Positions 27,522-36,536 of a stretch of 64,000 bases of DNA are shown here, in pieces. This DNA comes from Bacteroidales bacterium UBA5342 (GTDB lineage Bacteria; Bacteroidota; Bacteroidia; Bacteroidales; UBA5342). The stretch lies in NCBI GenBank assembly GCA_002408065.1, contig DHQI01000115.1:6941-70940 (forward strand). Reading direction: 5' to 3'. The translations under genes were made by a program, and so were the position numbers. The first letter of the stretch is position 1; each line of letters opens with the position of its first letter. The notes below the pieces were generated by a model. The model did not search any database, was not told the DNA's origin, and saw only the letters and a program-made list of their open reading frames with translations.

Positions 27522-28661
27522 TTATTTTTCAAAAAATGATAAATCCCACTGACTATACCATTTTACGACCGGTTTTTCATCTTCCCAAGTAATTGGCAGC
27601 CATATGTACCGTCCATCGATAGCATTGTTAGGGCGCCAACGATCGCCACAGTAAATGAACTGCCCCTCTTCACCAATGACAGGAATAACATAAGTACTTT
27701 GTGAGCCAAATGTCGTTTTTACCTCCTTATCAGTACCACGGCAGAAGTTACCCAGTTCTGTCCACTCGCCCATAATGTCATCCGCTACGGCAGAACGACC
27801 CGGATTAGGCTTCCACCCGGTACAACCCGAACTAAACATGTAGTATTTATTGTTGTGCTTAAAGATGGCTGGAGCCTCATTGCGTTTGTCTGGAAAAACC
27901 CTGACATAACGCCCTGTAAAATCCTGATAGTCATCTGTCAGTTCTCGGATATGAATGGTACCATTATCTTCGGCAGAAGCAATATGGTAAGCTTTCCCAT
28001 CATCATCCACAAATAGCGTCATATCACGGCTCATCTGTCCCCCTTCAAAGTCGCGCATCACAAACATGCCATTAATCACGGCCGCACGTCCTTCGTTATT
28101 CCAACGATTGATGCTGTAGTCGTATGTCGCATTTTTTTGTTCTTCGGTGAAGTTGAGTGGCCATTGACCAGCATTAGGACGCAGGCTTTTGACAAAAGTG
28201 TAAGGCCCTGTTACCTTATCAGCCACAGCTAGTGCCGTACGCGCTGCGGCATAGCCCTGATCCTTTAGCTCCAAGTGAAACCACATCACAAATTTGCCCG
28301 TCTTCTCGTTGTAGATGACTTTAGGTCTTTCGAGTACGCAACCAATGGTGATGTCGTGTTGAGGATTATCTTCAACGACTCTAAGTGCTATGCCTTCGTT
28401 AGTCCAATCAGTCAGATTCTTTGAAGAGTAGCAGCTCACGCCTACGTTGGCTCGATTACCAGCTTTACCTGCTGTTTTGTGCTCGCCAAACCAGTAATAG
28501 GTGTCGTTATATACCAAGAATCCTCCGCCGTGGGCATTGATGTGTTCGCCATTGTTATCTGGCCATATTTCACCAGGGATAATTGATTTTAATTCTTGCT
28601 CTGCACCACAAGCCATAAGGCTTAAGAGTGCGAATATGCAGATATATAGTTTTTTACTCAT
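27522..28661 (-). CDS. GH43 subfamily 24-like, probable exo-beta-1,3-galactanase, lipoprotein
   Basis: A 379-residue lipoprotein (signal MSKKLYICIFALLSLMAC). The propeller starts GEHINAHGGGFLVYNDTYYWFGEHK, continues with LERPKVIYNEKTGKFVMWFH, QMSRDMTLFVDDDGKAYHI and EAPAIFKHNNKYYMFSSGCTGW. This pattern is characteristic of GH43_24 exo-beta-1,3-galactanases. That subfamily lacks the usual Asp catalytic base near the N terminus, in line with the INAHGGG start here. It would release galactose or side-chain-carrying galactose from beta-1,3-galactan. It lies 10 nt after the GH128-like gene. The subfamily call rests on remembered motifs, not an alignment. Confidence 0.75.
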   Translation of the reverse strand: MSKKLYICIFALLSLMACGAEQELKSIIPGEIWPDNNGEHINAHGGGFLVYNDTYYWFGEHKTAGKAGNRANVGVSCYSSKNLTDWTNEGIALRVVEDNPQHDITIGCVLERPKVIYNEKTGKFVMWFHLELKDQGYAAARTALAVADKVTGPYTFVKSLRPNAGQWPLNFTEEQKNATYDYSINRWNNEGRAAVINGMFVMRDFEGGQMSRDMTLFVDDDGKAYHIASAEDNGTIHIRELTDDYQDFTGRYVRVFPDKRNEAPAIFKHNNKYYMFSSGCTGWKPNPGRSAVADDIMGEWTELGNFCRGTDKEVKTTFGSQSTYVIPVIGEEGQFIYCGDRWRPNNAIDGRYIWLPITWEDEKPVVKWYSQWDLSFFEK

Positions 28662-28670
28662 TTTCTTTTA

Positions 28671-30146
28671 TTATTCTTTAACTAATGTCACCACTACATC
28701 ATCAATAAAGGCGATATCTTTATTTTTAGTAAAAATGATGGTCGCTTCCGTTTCGCCATCAGGAACTGAAAAGTTAGCCGTTTTCTTGGTGTTAGTATCT
28801 TCTGTAAGTGTAATGAGTACAGAGGCCTTTTCATTGCCTATCTTTACACTAGCATATAGTTCACCACCATTGTCATTTACTTTCTCCCCTTCGGCACCAT
28901 AGCCATTATGGATACGCCCCGTAAAACTCAGTGTATAGGTTTTGCCGCCTTCTACAGTAATTTTTTGAGATAACTGGCGGTCTTTTGCGGAGTTGCCTGT
29001 CAAACGCGCTGATGTGGTGCCATTTATGTGTTTGCCCTTTTCCGCTTTTACATCAGATACTGTACTCCATCCGCTAAGGTCACCAGTTTCAAAGTCGCCA
29101 TTAACGACTAAGTTGTCGCCTTCCGTTACCACAGTGGAATCTCCACCATCTCCACCATCTCCACCATCGACTATACTGTCGTTAGGAGTAAAGTTGGCAT
29201 AGTATTTACCCAGTTCAGTCAGGTTGCCATTAGTATCAAATAATGCAGAGCTTGTACCTACAGCATCTGCTTGAGCAAACGAGAACCAACAGTAGCCTAG
29301 TACATAATCTGTTTCTTCCATCCACGTGAGTGATTCTTGCATGAACTTCAGTACTTGAGATTTTGAAAACTTATTATCTTCGATAGTACTTGCATTCCAA
29401 TCAGCTACAGCAAATTCGGTGATCAACAATGGCCTTTGGTACTTGGCATAAAGGCGTTTGCATTTATCAATAAAAGCTTGAGAACTAGCACCACCATAAT
29501 GGTGAAAACATATATAATCGACACGATATCCCAGCTCGTCTGCTTGGGCCATAAACTGAGCTAGCCACGAATCGTCCCCATCAGGGTGCGCTACACCGGG
29601 ACTGCCCAATGGGATGTTTAACTCTTCAAGTATTGGCCATACTTTAATGGCTGTTTCTACGGTCATATTCGATTGCTTAACCATATCTGGTTCATTAAAA
29701 CCTAGAAATTTCTTTACATTACCATTTATTATTTGTGGTAACACTTGCGTTTGTAGAAATTCACGCCCCGAAGTCAAATCACCTCCAGAGCCCCACATCA
29801 TAGGCACAAATTCAATCCCCTGTGGATGATGTCCATCTGCCAGATAAGCACCACCAGCGCCCCAGGTATATAACCAACCGGCCTTTAGTTTCAAAAGTTT
29901 GGGTACATTAACATCCCAGCCTCCTCCTTTGCCGGAAGATGGGTCGCGCATAGTCATACAAACCCCTTTCTTTTGTGGGAAAGAGAGCTCTTCCAACGTA
30001 AAATCATCATTAAGCACTAAAGAATCCTGAGGGTATCCTTTGGGTAAAGGGATAGAATTGGTTTGCTGCTCACAGCTTATCAGAGCGATGATAAGCAAAA
30101 GGACACTACTTGTTAGTTTCATTATATTAAAAAATTTCATAATCAA
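28671..30146 (-). CDS. GH128-like (Glyco_hydro_cc) glycosidase with CBM-like module, lipoprotein
   Basis: A 491-residue lipoprotein; the signal ends LLLIIALISC, with starts possible at 30146, 30140 or 30122. The catalytic TIM barrel (about 55-330) carries GWLYTWGAGG, GFNEPDMVK with Glu152 as acid/base, ICFHHYGG, and LLITEFAVADW with Glu244 as nucleophile. This is the GH128 / Asl1-like 'glycosyl hydrolase catalytic core' pattern, whose characterised members cut beta-1,3-glucan. A (GGD)n linker encoded by a tandem 9-mer at about 29142-29170 connects to a CBM-like module starting NLVVNGDFETG with FTGRIHNGYGAEG. The linker repeat is prone to length change by slippage. The true substrate in this PUL is uncertain. 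Confidence 0.8.
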   Translation of the reverse strand: MIMKFFNIMKLTSSVLLLIIALISCEQQTNSIPLPKGYPQDSLVLNDDFTLEELSFPQKKGVCMTMRDPSSGKGGGWDVNVPKLLKLKAGWLYTWGAGGAYLADGHHPQGIEFVPMMWGSGGDLTSGREFLQTQVLPQIINGNVKKFLGFNEPDMVKQSNMTVETAIKVWPILEELNIPLGSPGVAHPDGDDSWLAQFMAQADELGYRVDYICFHHYGGASSQAFIDKCKRLYAKYQRPLLITEFAVADWNASTIEDNKFSKSQVLKFMQESLTWMEETDYVLGYCWFSFAQADAVGTSSALFDTNGNLTELGKYYANFTPNDSIVDGGDGGDGGDSTVVTEGDNLVVNGDFETGDLSGWSTVSDVKAEKGKHINGTTSARLTGNSAKDRQLSQKITVEGGKTYTLSFTGRIHNGYGAEGEKVNDNGGELYASVKIGNEKASVLITLTEDTNTKKTANFSVPDGETEATIIFTKNKDIAFIDDVVVTLVKE

Positions 30147-30152
30147 TCATAT

Positions 30153-31841
30153 TTAGTCCCACAACGGGTTTTGCTTTAAATTATCGTTCTTATATCGTTC
30201 GTTCTGAGGGATGGGGTACAGGTAATACTTATTGTTCCACGTCCTTGCTTGAACTGTTTTTAGTGTGTAGTTGAATACGTTTTCAGTCACCTTTTCGATA
30301 CTAGCGCCAAGGAGGTCTTGCGATGTATTCTCTGCTGTTTTCCAGCGCCTAACATCCCAAAAGCGGTGATTCTCAAAAGCCAATTCTACACGACGCTCAT
30401 GATGTACCGCTGTTCTGAAATCAGCTTTTGAAAGACCTGCAGGGATAGATGGCATATCCACACGATTACGCACCATATTTATGGCAGCTCTTGCTGATAG
30501 TGTAAATGTCGCATCCGTATAATCAGCTCCATAGGCTTCATTAAGCGCCTCTGCATAGTTGAGCAGTATTTCTGCATAGCGGAAATACACCCAAGTGTGG
30601 TGCTCCGGCGTTGGGGTTGGTGCGATGTCAATATTCTCTATGATATATTTGTTGAGATAGTAACCTGTAGGACTTGCTTCCTCTTTGGGCAAACCATCGT
30701 TCCCATTTGTAAAGCTCTCGATGTATCTGCCTTTAAAGATTTGATTGTTATGCACGATCGTTTTATAAAAACGAGGGTCACGGTTCTTATAGGCATCAGC
30801 TGCATTGATCTTCACATCATTGGCATACCAGCCATCACTTTTAAGTGTTACTTTAGCCCCATCAGTGCGTTCAAAAGCATCTACCAAATTTTGACTAGGA
30901 CAAGTTCCTCCTTTAGCGCCATCAAAACCTACGGGGTAATTACGTTGTTCAAAACTGGTAGAGGTGCCTTCTCTACGTTCAAAAATCAGCCCTTTGGCCC
31001 CTAAATTATTGACAACATCTTCCTTTACGAGTTGATAAGTTCCACCATCAATAATAGCCTTTGCCGCTAAAGCAGCCGCTTTCCATTTGTTTTGGTCATC
31101 AGCCGAAAATAGAGGGCTAGCGTTATAAAGCAGCGCTCTGCATTTAAGGGCCATTGCAGCCCCTTTGGTTACTCTACCCGTTTGCGCACCCGCTACTGAA
31201 GCATAATTGTCGGGCAGTTTTGGAGCAATGCTATCGCACTCTGACTTTATAAAGGAGATAACATCATTAAAGCTACTTGGCTTCACTTCATTTACGTTTT
31301 CTAATGTATAAAGCTCTGTAGGAATAGCCACATCACCATAACGACGTGCAAGCTCGAACAAGTAGAAGCTACGCAGGAATCTTGCTTCAGACTCCCAATA
31401 CTGCATTTTTTCTTGCATAGTAGCGTAGGTGTTGTTCCACTTGTAGCGCTCAAATTCCTCTCCTTCAATATACTCTAAGAAAAAATTGGCTGCACGAATT
31501 GCGCTAAACAAGTGGCTCCAATATTCATCTACCGTATTTTTTGGACTCCAACTACCATTAAAGTAGGTATTCACATTGCCTTGTGACCATACATAAACAG
31601 CATCATCGGTAGCACACTCACGCATAGCACCATTAATGGCTGAATAGCCTGTTGGCAAATAAGAATACACATGCGTTAAAGACTGTTCGGCCTTTGTAAA
31701 TGTATTGGTCATTTCCTGCGGATCATCATAGCCCACAGACTCATCAAACGCTAAAAAATCACACGATGTGATGCCGAGACATATCACCCCAAATACAAGT
31801 GATAAAATTCGATTAGAATATTTTTGTTTCATATTTTTCAT
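30153..31841 (-). CDS. SusD/RagB-family outer-membrane lipoprotein (second pair)
   Basis: A 562-residue lipoprotein with signal ending LGITSC followed by DFLAFDE. It has the alpha-helical TPR-like SusD fold: the N-terminal SusD-like region (ATDDAVYVW ... AIRAANFFLEYIE), the EARFLRSFYLFELARRYGDVAIPTE motif at about residues 150-175, and C-terminal RYAEILLNYAEALNEAYG and RRVELAFENHRFWDVRRWK, which are hallmarks of RagB/SusD. It caps the SusC-type porin encoded 14 nt upstream and binds oligosaccharide for import. Confidence 0.94.
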   Translation of the reverse strand: MKNMKQKYSNRILSLVFGVICLGITSCDFLAFDESVGYDDPQEMTNTFTKAEQSLTHVYSYLPTGYSAINGAMRECATDDAVYVWSQGNVNTYFNGSWSPKNTVDEYWSHLFSAIRAANFFLEYIEGEEFERYKWNNTYATMQEKMQYWESEARFLRSFYLFELARRYGDVAIPTELYTLENVNEVKPSSFNDVISFIKSECDSIAPKLPDNYASVAGAQTGRVTKGAAMALKCRALLYNASPLFSADDQNKWKAAALAAKAIIDGGTYQLVKEDVVNNLGAKGLIFERREGTSTSFEQRNYPVGFDGAKGGTCPSQNLVDAFERTDGAKVTLKSDGWYANDVKINAADAYKNRDPRFYKTIVHNNQIFKGRYIESFTNGNDGLPKEEASPTGYYLNKYIIENIDIAPTPTPEHHTWVYFRYAEILLNYAEALNEAYGADYTDATFTLSARAAINMVRNRVDMPSIPAGLSKADFRTAVHHERRVELAFENHRFWDVRRWKTAENTSQDLLGASIEKVTENVFNYTLKTVQARTWNNKYYLYPIPQNERYKNDNLKQNPLWD

Positions 31842-31855
31842 TACCTAGTGTGTTT

Positions 31856-34591
31856 TTAAAAGTTTACTTGAACGCCAGCAGAGAACGCTCTACTCGTTGG
31901 ATAATTGGCTCCCATATTCTCAGGATCTTGAGTGTTAAGATTATCTATGCTAAATAGATTAGATCCATTTAAGAAAATACGCGCTGTCATTTTATTTGCT
32001 GACTCTAAGTTGAGGTTATAATAGAATTGTACATTGCGAAGCTTTAGGTAATTACCATTCGCCATCCATAGGTCACTCCAGGCAAAATTGTTTGGGTTGT
32101 CTAAAGTCGTCAGGCGAGGTAGATTTGCCTCTGCTGCTGTAGCCGGTGTCCAATGGGTGTTTTCTTCCAAGTACCAAGAAGAGATGTTGGTATTATTGGC
32201 TAGGGGCTTGTGTAAACTGGTCGTATTTTGATAGACATTGCGGTGGGCTACCCCTTGAAACAAAGCATTCATTCCAAAGTTTTTATACGCCAAATGCAGA
32301 TTAAAACCATAGTAGATTTCTGGCATGTTACCATAGCCAAGAAGCACATAATCATTTTCATCCACTACCTTATCTCCATTCTGATCGGTGTATTTTACAT
32401 CACCAGGTGAAAGTGTTCCGCCAAAAGATTGATATATATCGTAATTGTCAATCTCGGCTTGAGTGTTGAAGAAGCCTTCATTTTCCAATCCATAATATTG
32501 ACCTAGGCTATTGCCTGTTTTGTAAAGGTATGCTTCTGGCTGAAAGCCTTCGTTGTTGTTAATGATCTCGTTTCTAGCAAATGTATAATTCGCATCCACA
32601 CCAAAGGTAAAGTCACCAATTGTATTGTAGTACTGAAGATTTAACTCGACCCCTTGGTTTTTAACTTTACCAGATGCTAACTGAGGAATACTTATACCTA
32701 TCATGCTTGATACAACACTACCGCCAGACACCAAAATGTCTGATCGTAACTCATTAAAGTAAGTAGCAGAAAGGTTGATCTTCTTTAATAATGTAGCTTC
32801 AGCTGTAACATCGAATTTTCGTGCCTTCTCTATCTTTAGATCAGCAATAGCTAAACCACCTTCTTTGATACCACCAAAAGAAGTATTGTTATTACCAAAC
32901 AAATAGCCGCCACCACCAATACCATAGTATTGTTTGTGTAAATCGTGACCAATAAAATCATTACCAGACAGTCCAAAAGAAGTTTTCAGTTTTAAGTAGT
33001 CGATGATACTATTACCACTTAAAAAATCCTCCTCTGAAAGCAACCAACCTAAGCCTAATGCTGGATAGGTATTGAACTGATCTCCCTCAGGTAATACCGC
33101 CGTGCCACTGTAGTTCACTACTGCATCGGCAAAGTATTTACCTTTTAAAGTATAGTTAGCAATGGCCATAAGGTCTTGACGTTTCATAGTAGAGTTTCGC
33201 CACTGTCCCATATAAGCCGTTTGGCGATACTGCAACTTTGCTGATATGGTATGGTCGCCCTGACTCATATCATACCCTAATGCCCCTTCAACAGCTGAGC
33301 GGGAATACATACCACTAGTGTTAGAGCTCCAAGCTAACTCGCTTGCTAAACCTAAGGTTTGATAACTAGCCCCAACCAATTCGCCATCGCTGGTAAACAG
33401 GGGAATAACTTCTTCTCTTGCATAGTTGCGTTTTCGTGCATCATTGATCTGTATCTGATCGTCATAAGCGATAGCAGCTTCTGCGTACAGGCCATCAATA
33501 AACTTATCCAAGTCTTGTTTTAAATATAAATTTGTGTTTATTGTACGTCTGAAATCTTTGATAAAGCCACGATCAGCAATCTCTCCAATAGGATTATAGT
33601 CCAGAAAACTGTTTCCACCCCATACATCATTACTTGTTTTAATAGGAAATGCATTAGCAGGAGTGTTGTACAGCTTAGAGTATAAGCTAGACAAGTCTGT
33701 GCCTGGACGCTTATTTTGCACCAAACGTGCCATCAAATTTAACTTAAGGTGAGTGCTATTGGTGATATCTACATTAATATTAGAGCGTACATTAAGGTTG
33801 ATTCTGTTATTACCTGTATTGTACCTATCATCATAGTTTTTGAAATCAATGAGCGAGTTGCTATTGCTGTAATTGATGATGGTATAATAGTTAAATCTAT
33901 CTGTACCTCCTTGGTTTTGTATGTCTAGTAGGTGGCTGTTTGATAATGATTTGTAGGCCCAGTCTTGCCAGTCCACATTGGGGAAAGCCTCAGGCTCGTC
34001 TCCATTTCTGTAATAATCTAGCTTGTCCGTATAGAGCGGATCCAGACCATCATTAAGCCTTGCTTCATCAAAACTTTTGGCATAGGTTTCAGCATCTGCA
34101 AATTCTTGCATTCTGAATGGCGTATTGACGATAAAGTTATAATTCACTTCTGTAGATCGACCTTTTTGTCCTTCTTTGGTTGTAATAAGGACAACACCAT
34201 TGGCGCCTCGTACACCATATATAGCCGAAGCTACAGCATCTGTTAGCACTTGTATGCTGGCGATCTCCTCGGTAGTGATATGGCTTAATGAGCGCTCGAA
34301 ACCATCGACTAAAACCATAGGACCATCATTACCAAAGGTGCTTCTTCCTCTAAGGTTCAATGAGGCCCCATTTTCTAGTGGATTAGTGTTGTTCACACCT
34401 TGCATCACATATAGACCTTTTAATCGTCCGTATAGTGTATTGTTTGGAATTATTTGTACTGACTCTGTGAGCTTGTTGCCAGACACGGCTTCTCCAAAAG
34501 CATAAGACAAAGAGTCTGGTTCCGAAGTCTGCGCCACTATACTCGAGCTTATCCCAAGGCAGATACAAGCTTTTATTAAAATATTTTTCAT
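31856..34591 (-). CDS. SusC/RagA-family TonB-dependent transporter without N-terminal extension (second pair)
   Basis: A 911-residue outer-membrane transporter from the start at 34591 (MKNILIKACICLGISSSIVA). The ORF reaches 34621, but the added 10 residues precede a clear signal peptide. The mature protein goes almost straight into the plug domain (NNTLYGRLKGLYVMQ, LRGRSTFGNDGPMVLVDGFERS, SAIYGVRGANGVVLITTKEG). The carboxypeptidase-D-like domain and TonB box region of classic SusC proteins (about 100-120 residues) are missing. The 22-strand barrel ends FSAGVQVNF, with a C-terminal aromatic residue. It pairs with the SusD at 30153. How it engages TonB without the usual N-terminal region is unclear. 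Confidence 0.93.
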   Translation of the reverse strand: MKNILIKACICLGISSSIVAQTSEPDSLSYAFGEAVSGNKLTESVQIIPNNTLYGRLKGLYVMQGVNNTNPLENGASLNLRGRSTFGNDGPMVLVDGFERSLSHITTEEIASIQVLTDAVASAIYGVRGANGVVLITTKEGQKGRSTEVNYNFIVNTPFRMQEFADAETYAKSFDEARLNDGLDPLYTDKLDYYRNGDEPEAFPNVDWQDWAYKSLSNSHLLDIQNQGGTDRFNYYTIINYSNSNSLIDFKNYDDRYNTGNNRINLNVRSNINVDITNSTHLKLNLMARLVQNKRPGTDLSSLYSKLYNTPANAFPIKTSNDVWGGNSFLDYNPIGEIADRGFIKDFRRTINTNLYLKQDLDKFIDGLYAEAAIAYDDQIQINDARKRNYAREEVIPLFTSDGELVGASYQTLGLASELAWSSNTSGMYSRSAVEGALGYDMSQGDHTISAKLQYRQTAYMGQWRNSTMKRQDLMAIANYTLKGKYFADAVVNYSGTAVLPEGDQFNTYPALGLGWLLSEEDFLSGNSIIDYLKLKTSFGLSGNDFIGHDLHKQYYGIGGGGYLFGNNNTSFGGIKEGGLAIADLKIEKARKFDVTAEATLLKKINLSATYFNELRSDILVSGGSVVSSMIGISIPQLASGKVKNQGVELNLQYYNTIGDFTFGVDANYTFARNEIINNNEGFQPEAYLYKTGNSLGQYYGLENEGFFNTQAEIDNYDIYQSFGGTLSPGDVKYTDQNGDKVVDENDYVLLGYGNMPEIYYGFNLHLAYKNFGMNALFQGVAHRNVYQNTTSLHKPLANNTNISSWYLEENTHWTPATAAEANLPRLTTLDNPNNFAWSDLWMANGNYLKLRNVQFYYNLNLESANKMTARIFLNGSNLFSIDNLNTQDPENMGANYPTSRAFSAGVQVNF

Positions 34592-34748
34592 GTGTCTATA
34601 ATTTGTTTTTTTTATTGCCACATGGAACTCGCCAATTAGTCATTCTCGTATCTGAGAAACCAATTCTCATGGCTCGTTTCATCTGTTTTTAATTTTCTAG
34701 TTTGTTTACAGAATATCTAAAGACATTAAAGCATTTAGTGACCCAACT

Positions 34749-36524
34749 CTACCATCCCGGGTTTTGAATAATACCATAATCTTTTTCCAGGTCAACTTTA
34801 GGAAAAGCACTCAAATACCATTTAGGACTCCAGTTGGTTTTCCAATGTCTTTCTGGTGCTATCGTAAACACTTCATAGCGATAGCCGGTAGGTTTGCTTG
34901 CGTCGATAAACTGGTTGATGCCCTGTATGTCATCTTTAAAAGCAGCTTCATCTTTCCAACGTACGATGTCGAACCAATGACAACCCTCATAACCTAATTC
35001 ACATGCACGTTCTTTTAAAATGGCCTTACGGAAAGCAGCCTGATCAAGTCCAGGGCTTAAGGGGCTTAAGCCCACACGGCTTCTGACGGTGTTAACACAT
35101 TCGTAAGCTTTAGCATCGGGCCCACCTTTGGCTTCATTGATGGCTTCTGCGTAGCTTAAGTAAACTTCGGCCAAGCGTAGATGTGGGTAGTTATCAACAG
35201 CGCCCACAGCAGTGGCACTTGTATAATCTTGCGAAAACTTATACATCAAAAAACCTGTTCCAATACTGGTCGCTTCTTTTCTGTGATTACCGCCAACAAA
35301 CAGCTCACTTGTAGCTCCGGCATAAGGGCGACCAGAGGTCAGCACTGTTTCGTAAAAACGCGGATCGCGTCCTACATAAGGGTCTGTTTGTACATTTGAC
35401 CAATCAAAATCTTTAGGAAAATCTGAGCCATCAGCATATGGGAAAAGGTTCACATACTTCAGTGTAGGATTTTGACAACGGGCAAAATTATCGGCACCGC
35501 CTGTAAAACGATTGTTGTAATTATTCTTATACCCTGTTCTGATGGATAGTAATACTTCTGTGTTTCCACGTGTGAAATAGGCGTCGTTGTAAGCTTTGCG
35601 ATAAGCTTCTTCTGTGGCTTCTGTAGCTTGAATGAGTTCATAGCCACCTTCAGCACTTAAAGCATCAAAAAATTCTTGACCAGCCAGGCGAGCTTGCTCC
35701 CAGCGATTGGCGTCATAATTGCCATACCACGTCAATTTCTTAGTGCTTGCTTCACCATCCATATAAGGGGTGGCACTATTAAATAATGGACTGGCGGCAA
35801 ATAGTAAGGTGCGAAGCTTTAGTCCTAGAGCATAACCTTTAGTCATACGGCCATCATCAGCGGTGTTGCTCACTTTCCATTCCAGATCGTTTTTAGACTC
35901 ATCGATGAGTTCTACAATAAAATTCACTGTATTCTCAACAGTAGCACGAGGATAATGCATCACCTCATTCACATCTACAGCATGATCTATGATAGGTACT
36001 CCTCCCAGATGTCTTAACATATCTACATAATGAGTCGCCACTATCATTTTGGCTTCTGCTTTAGCTCTGGCTTTTTCGCCATCTGACATGTCTGGTACTT
36101 TATCTACATGTTCAACCATCAACCATGCTTTACGTATTCCTTCCCAAACTGATGGTCGAGAGAAATAATACTTTTGGTTTTTCATTTCAGTTGTTGAGTT
36201 ATATACCCCAATATAGTATTGCGACTGACCGGCTGCATAGTGACAAATTGAATAAGAATGATCGGTGATACTCTCCAATAAATCACCTCCCATAGCGTAA
36301 TTGTTGCCATAAGGAATAGGGTAAGGTAGACTGGTATATGCTTTTGTCAATACTTGATTAGCAAAATACTGGCTATCAAAAATGGTATCAACAGTAAGAC
36401 CGATTTGTTCTGGTTGCTGATCGAGAAAATCATTACCAAAACGCAACTCTTCGCACGATGACATTGCAAACCATACTATCAGCAGGCCTACAATTGCTTT
36501 TATATTATTTTTTATTCGGTTCAT
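34749..36524 (-). CDS. SusD/RagB-family outer-membrane lipoprotein (first pair)
   Basis: A 591-residue lipoprotein (signal ends WFAMSSC, mature EELRFGNDFLDQQP). The SusD features are the N-terminal FLDQQPEQ motif, GIRKAWLMVEHVDKVPDM, AKAEAKMIVATHYVDMLRHLGGVPIID, LRLAEVYLSYAEAINEAKGG and KERACELGYEGCHWFDIVRWK. It is encoded 12 nt after its SusC partner at 36537. The second SusC gene starts 157 nt beyond, so there could be an internal promoter. Confidence 0.94.
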   Translation of the reverse strand: MNRIKNNIKAIVGLLIVWFAMSSCEELRFGNDFLDQQPEQIGLTVDTIFDSQYFANQVLTKAYTSLPYPIPYGNNYAMGGDLLESITDHSYSICHYAAGQSQYYIGVYNSTTEMKNQKYYFSRPSVWEGIRKAWLMVEHVDKVPDMSDGEKARAKAEAKMIVATHYVDMLRHLGGVPIIDHAVDVNEVMHYPRATVENTVNFIVELIDESKNDLEWKVSNTADDGRMTKGYALGLKLRTLLFAASPLFNSATPYMDGEASTKKLTWYGNYDANRWEQARLAGQEFFDALSAEGGYELIQATEATEEAYRKAYNDAYFTRGNTEVLLSIRTGYKNNYNNRFTGGADNFARCQNPTLKYVNLFPYADGSDFPKDFDWSNVQTDPYVGRDPRFYETVLTSGRPYAGATSELFVGGNHRKEATSIGTGFLMYKFSQDYTSATAVGAVDNYPHLRLAEVYLSYAEAINEAKGGPDAKAYECVNTVRSRVGLSPLSPGLDQAAFRKAILKERACELGYEGCHWFDIVRWKDEAAFKDDIQGINQFIDASKPTGYRYEVFTIAPERHWKTNWSPKWYLSAFPKVDLEKDYGIIQNPGW

Positions 36525-36536
36525 AGGTAATTGCTG

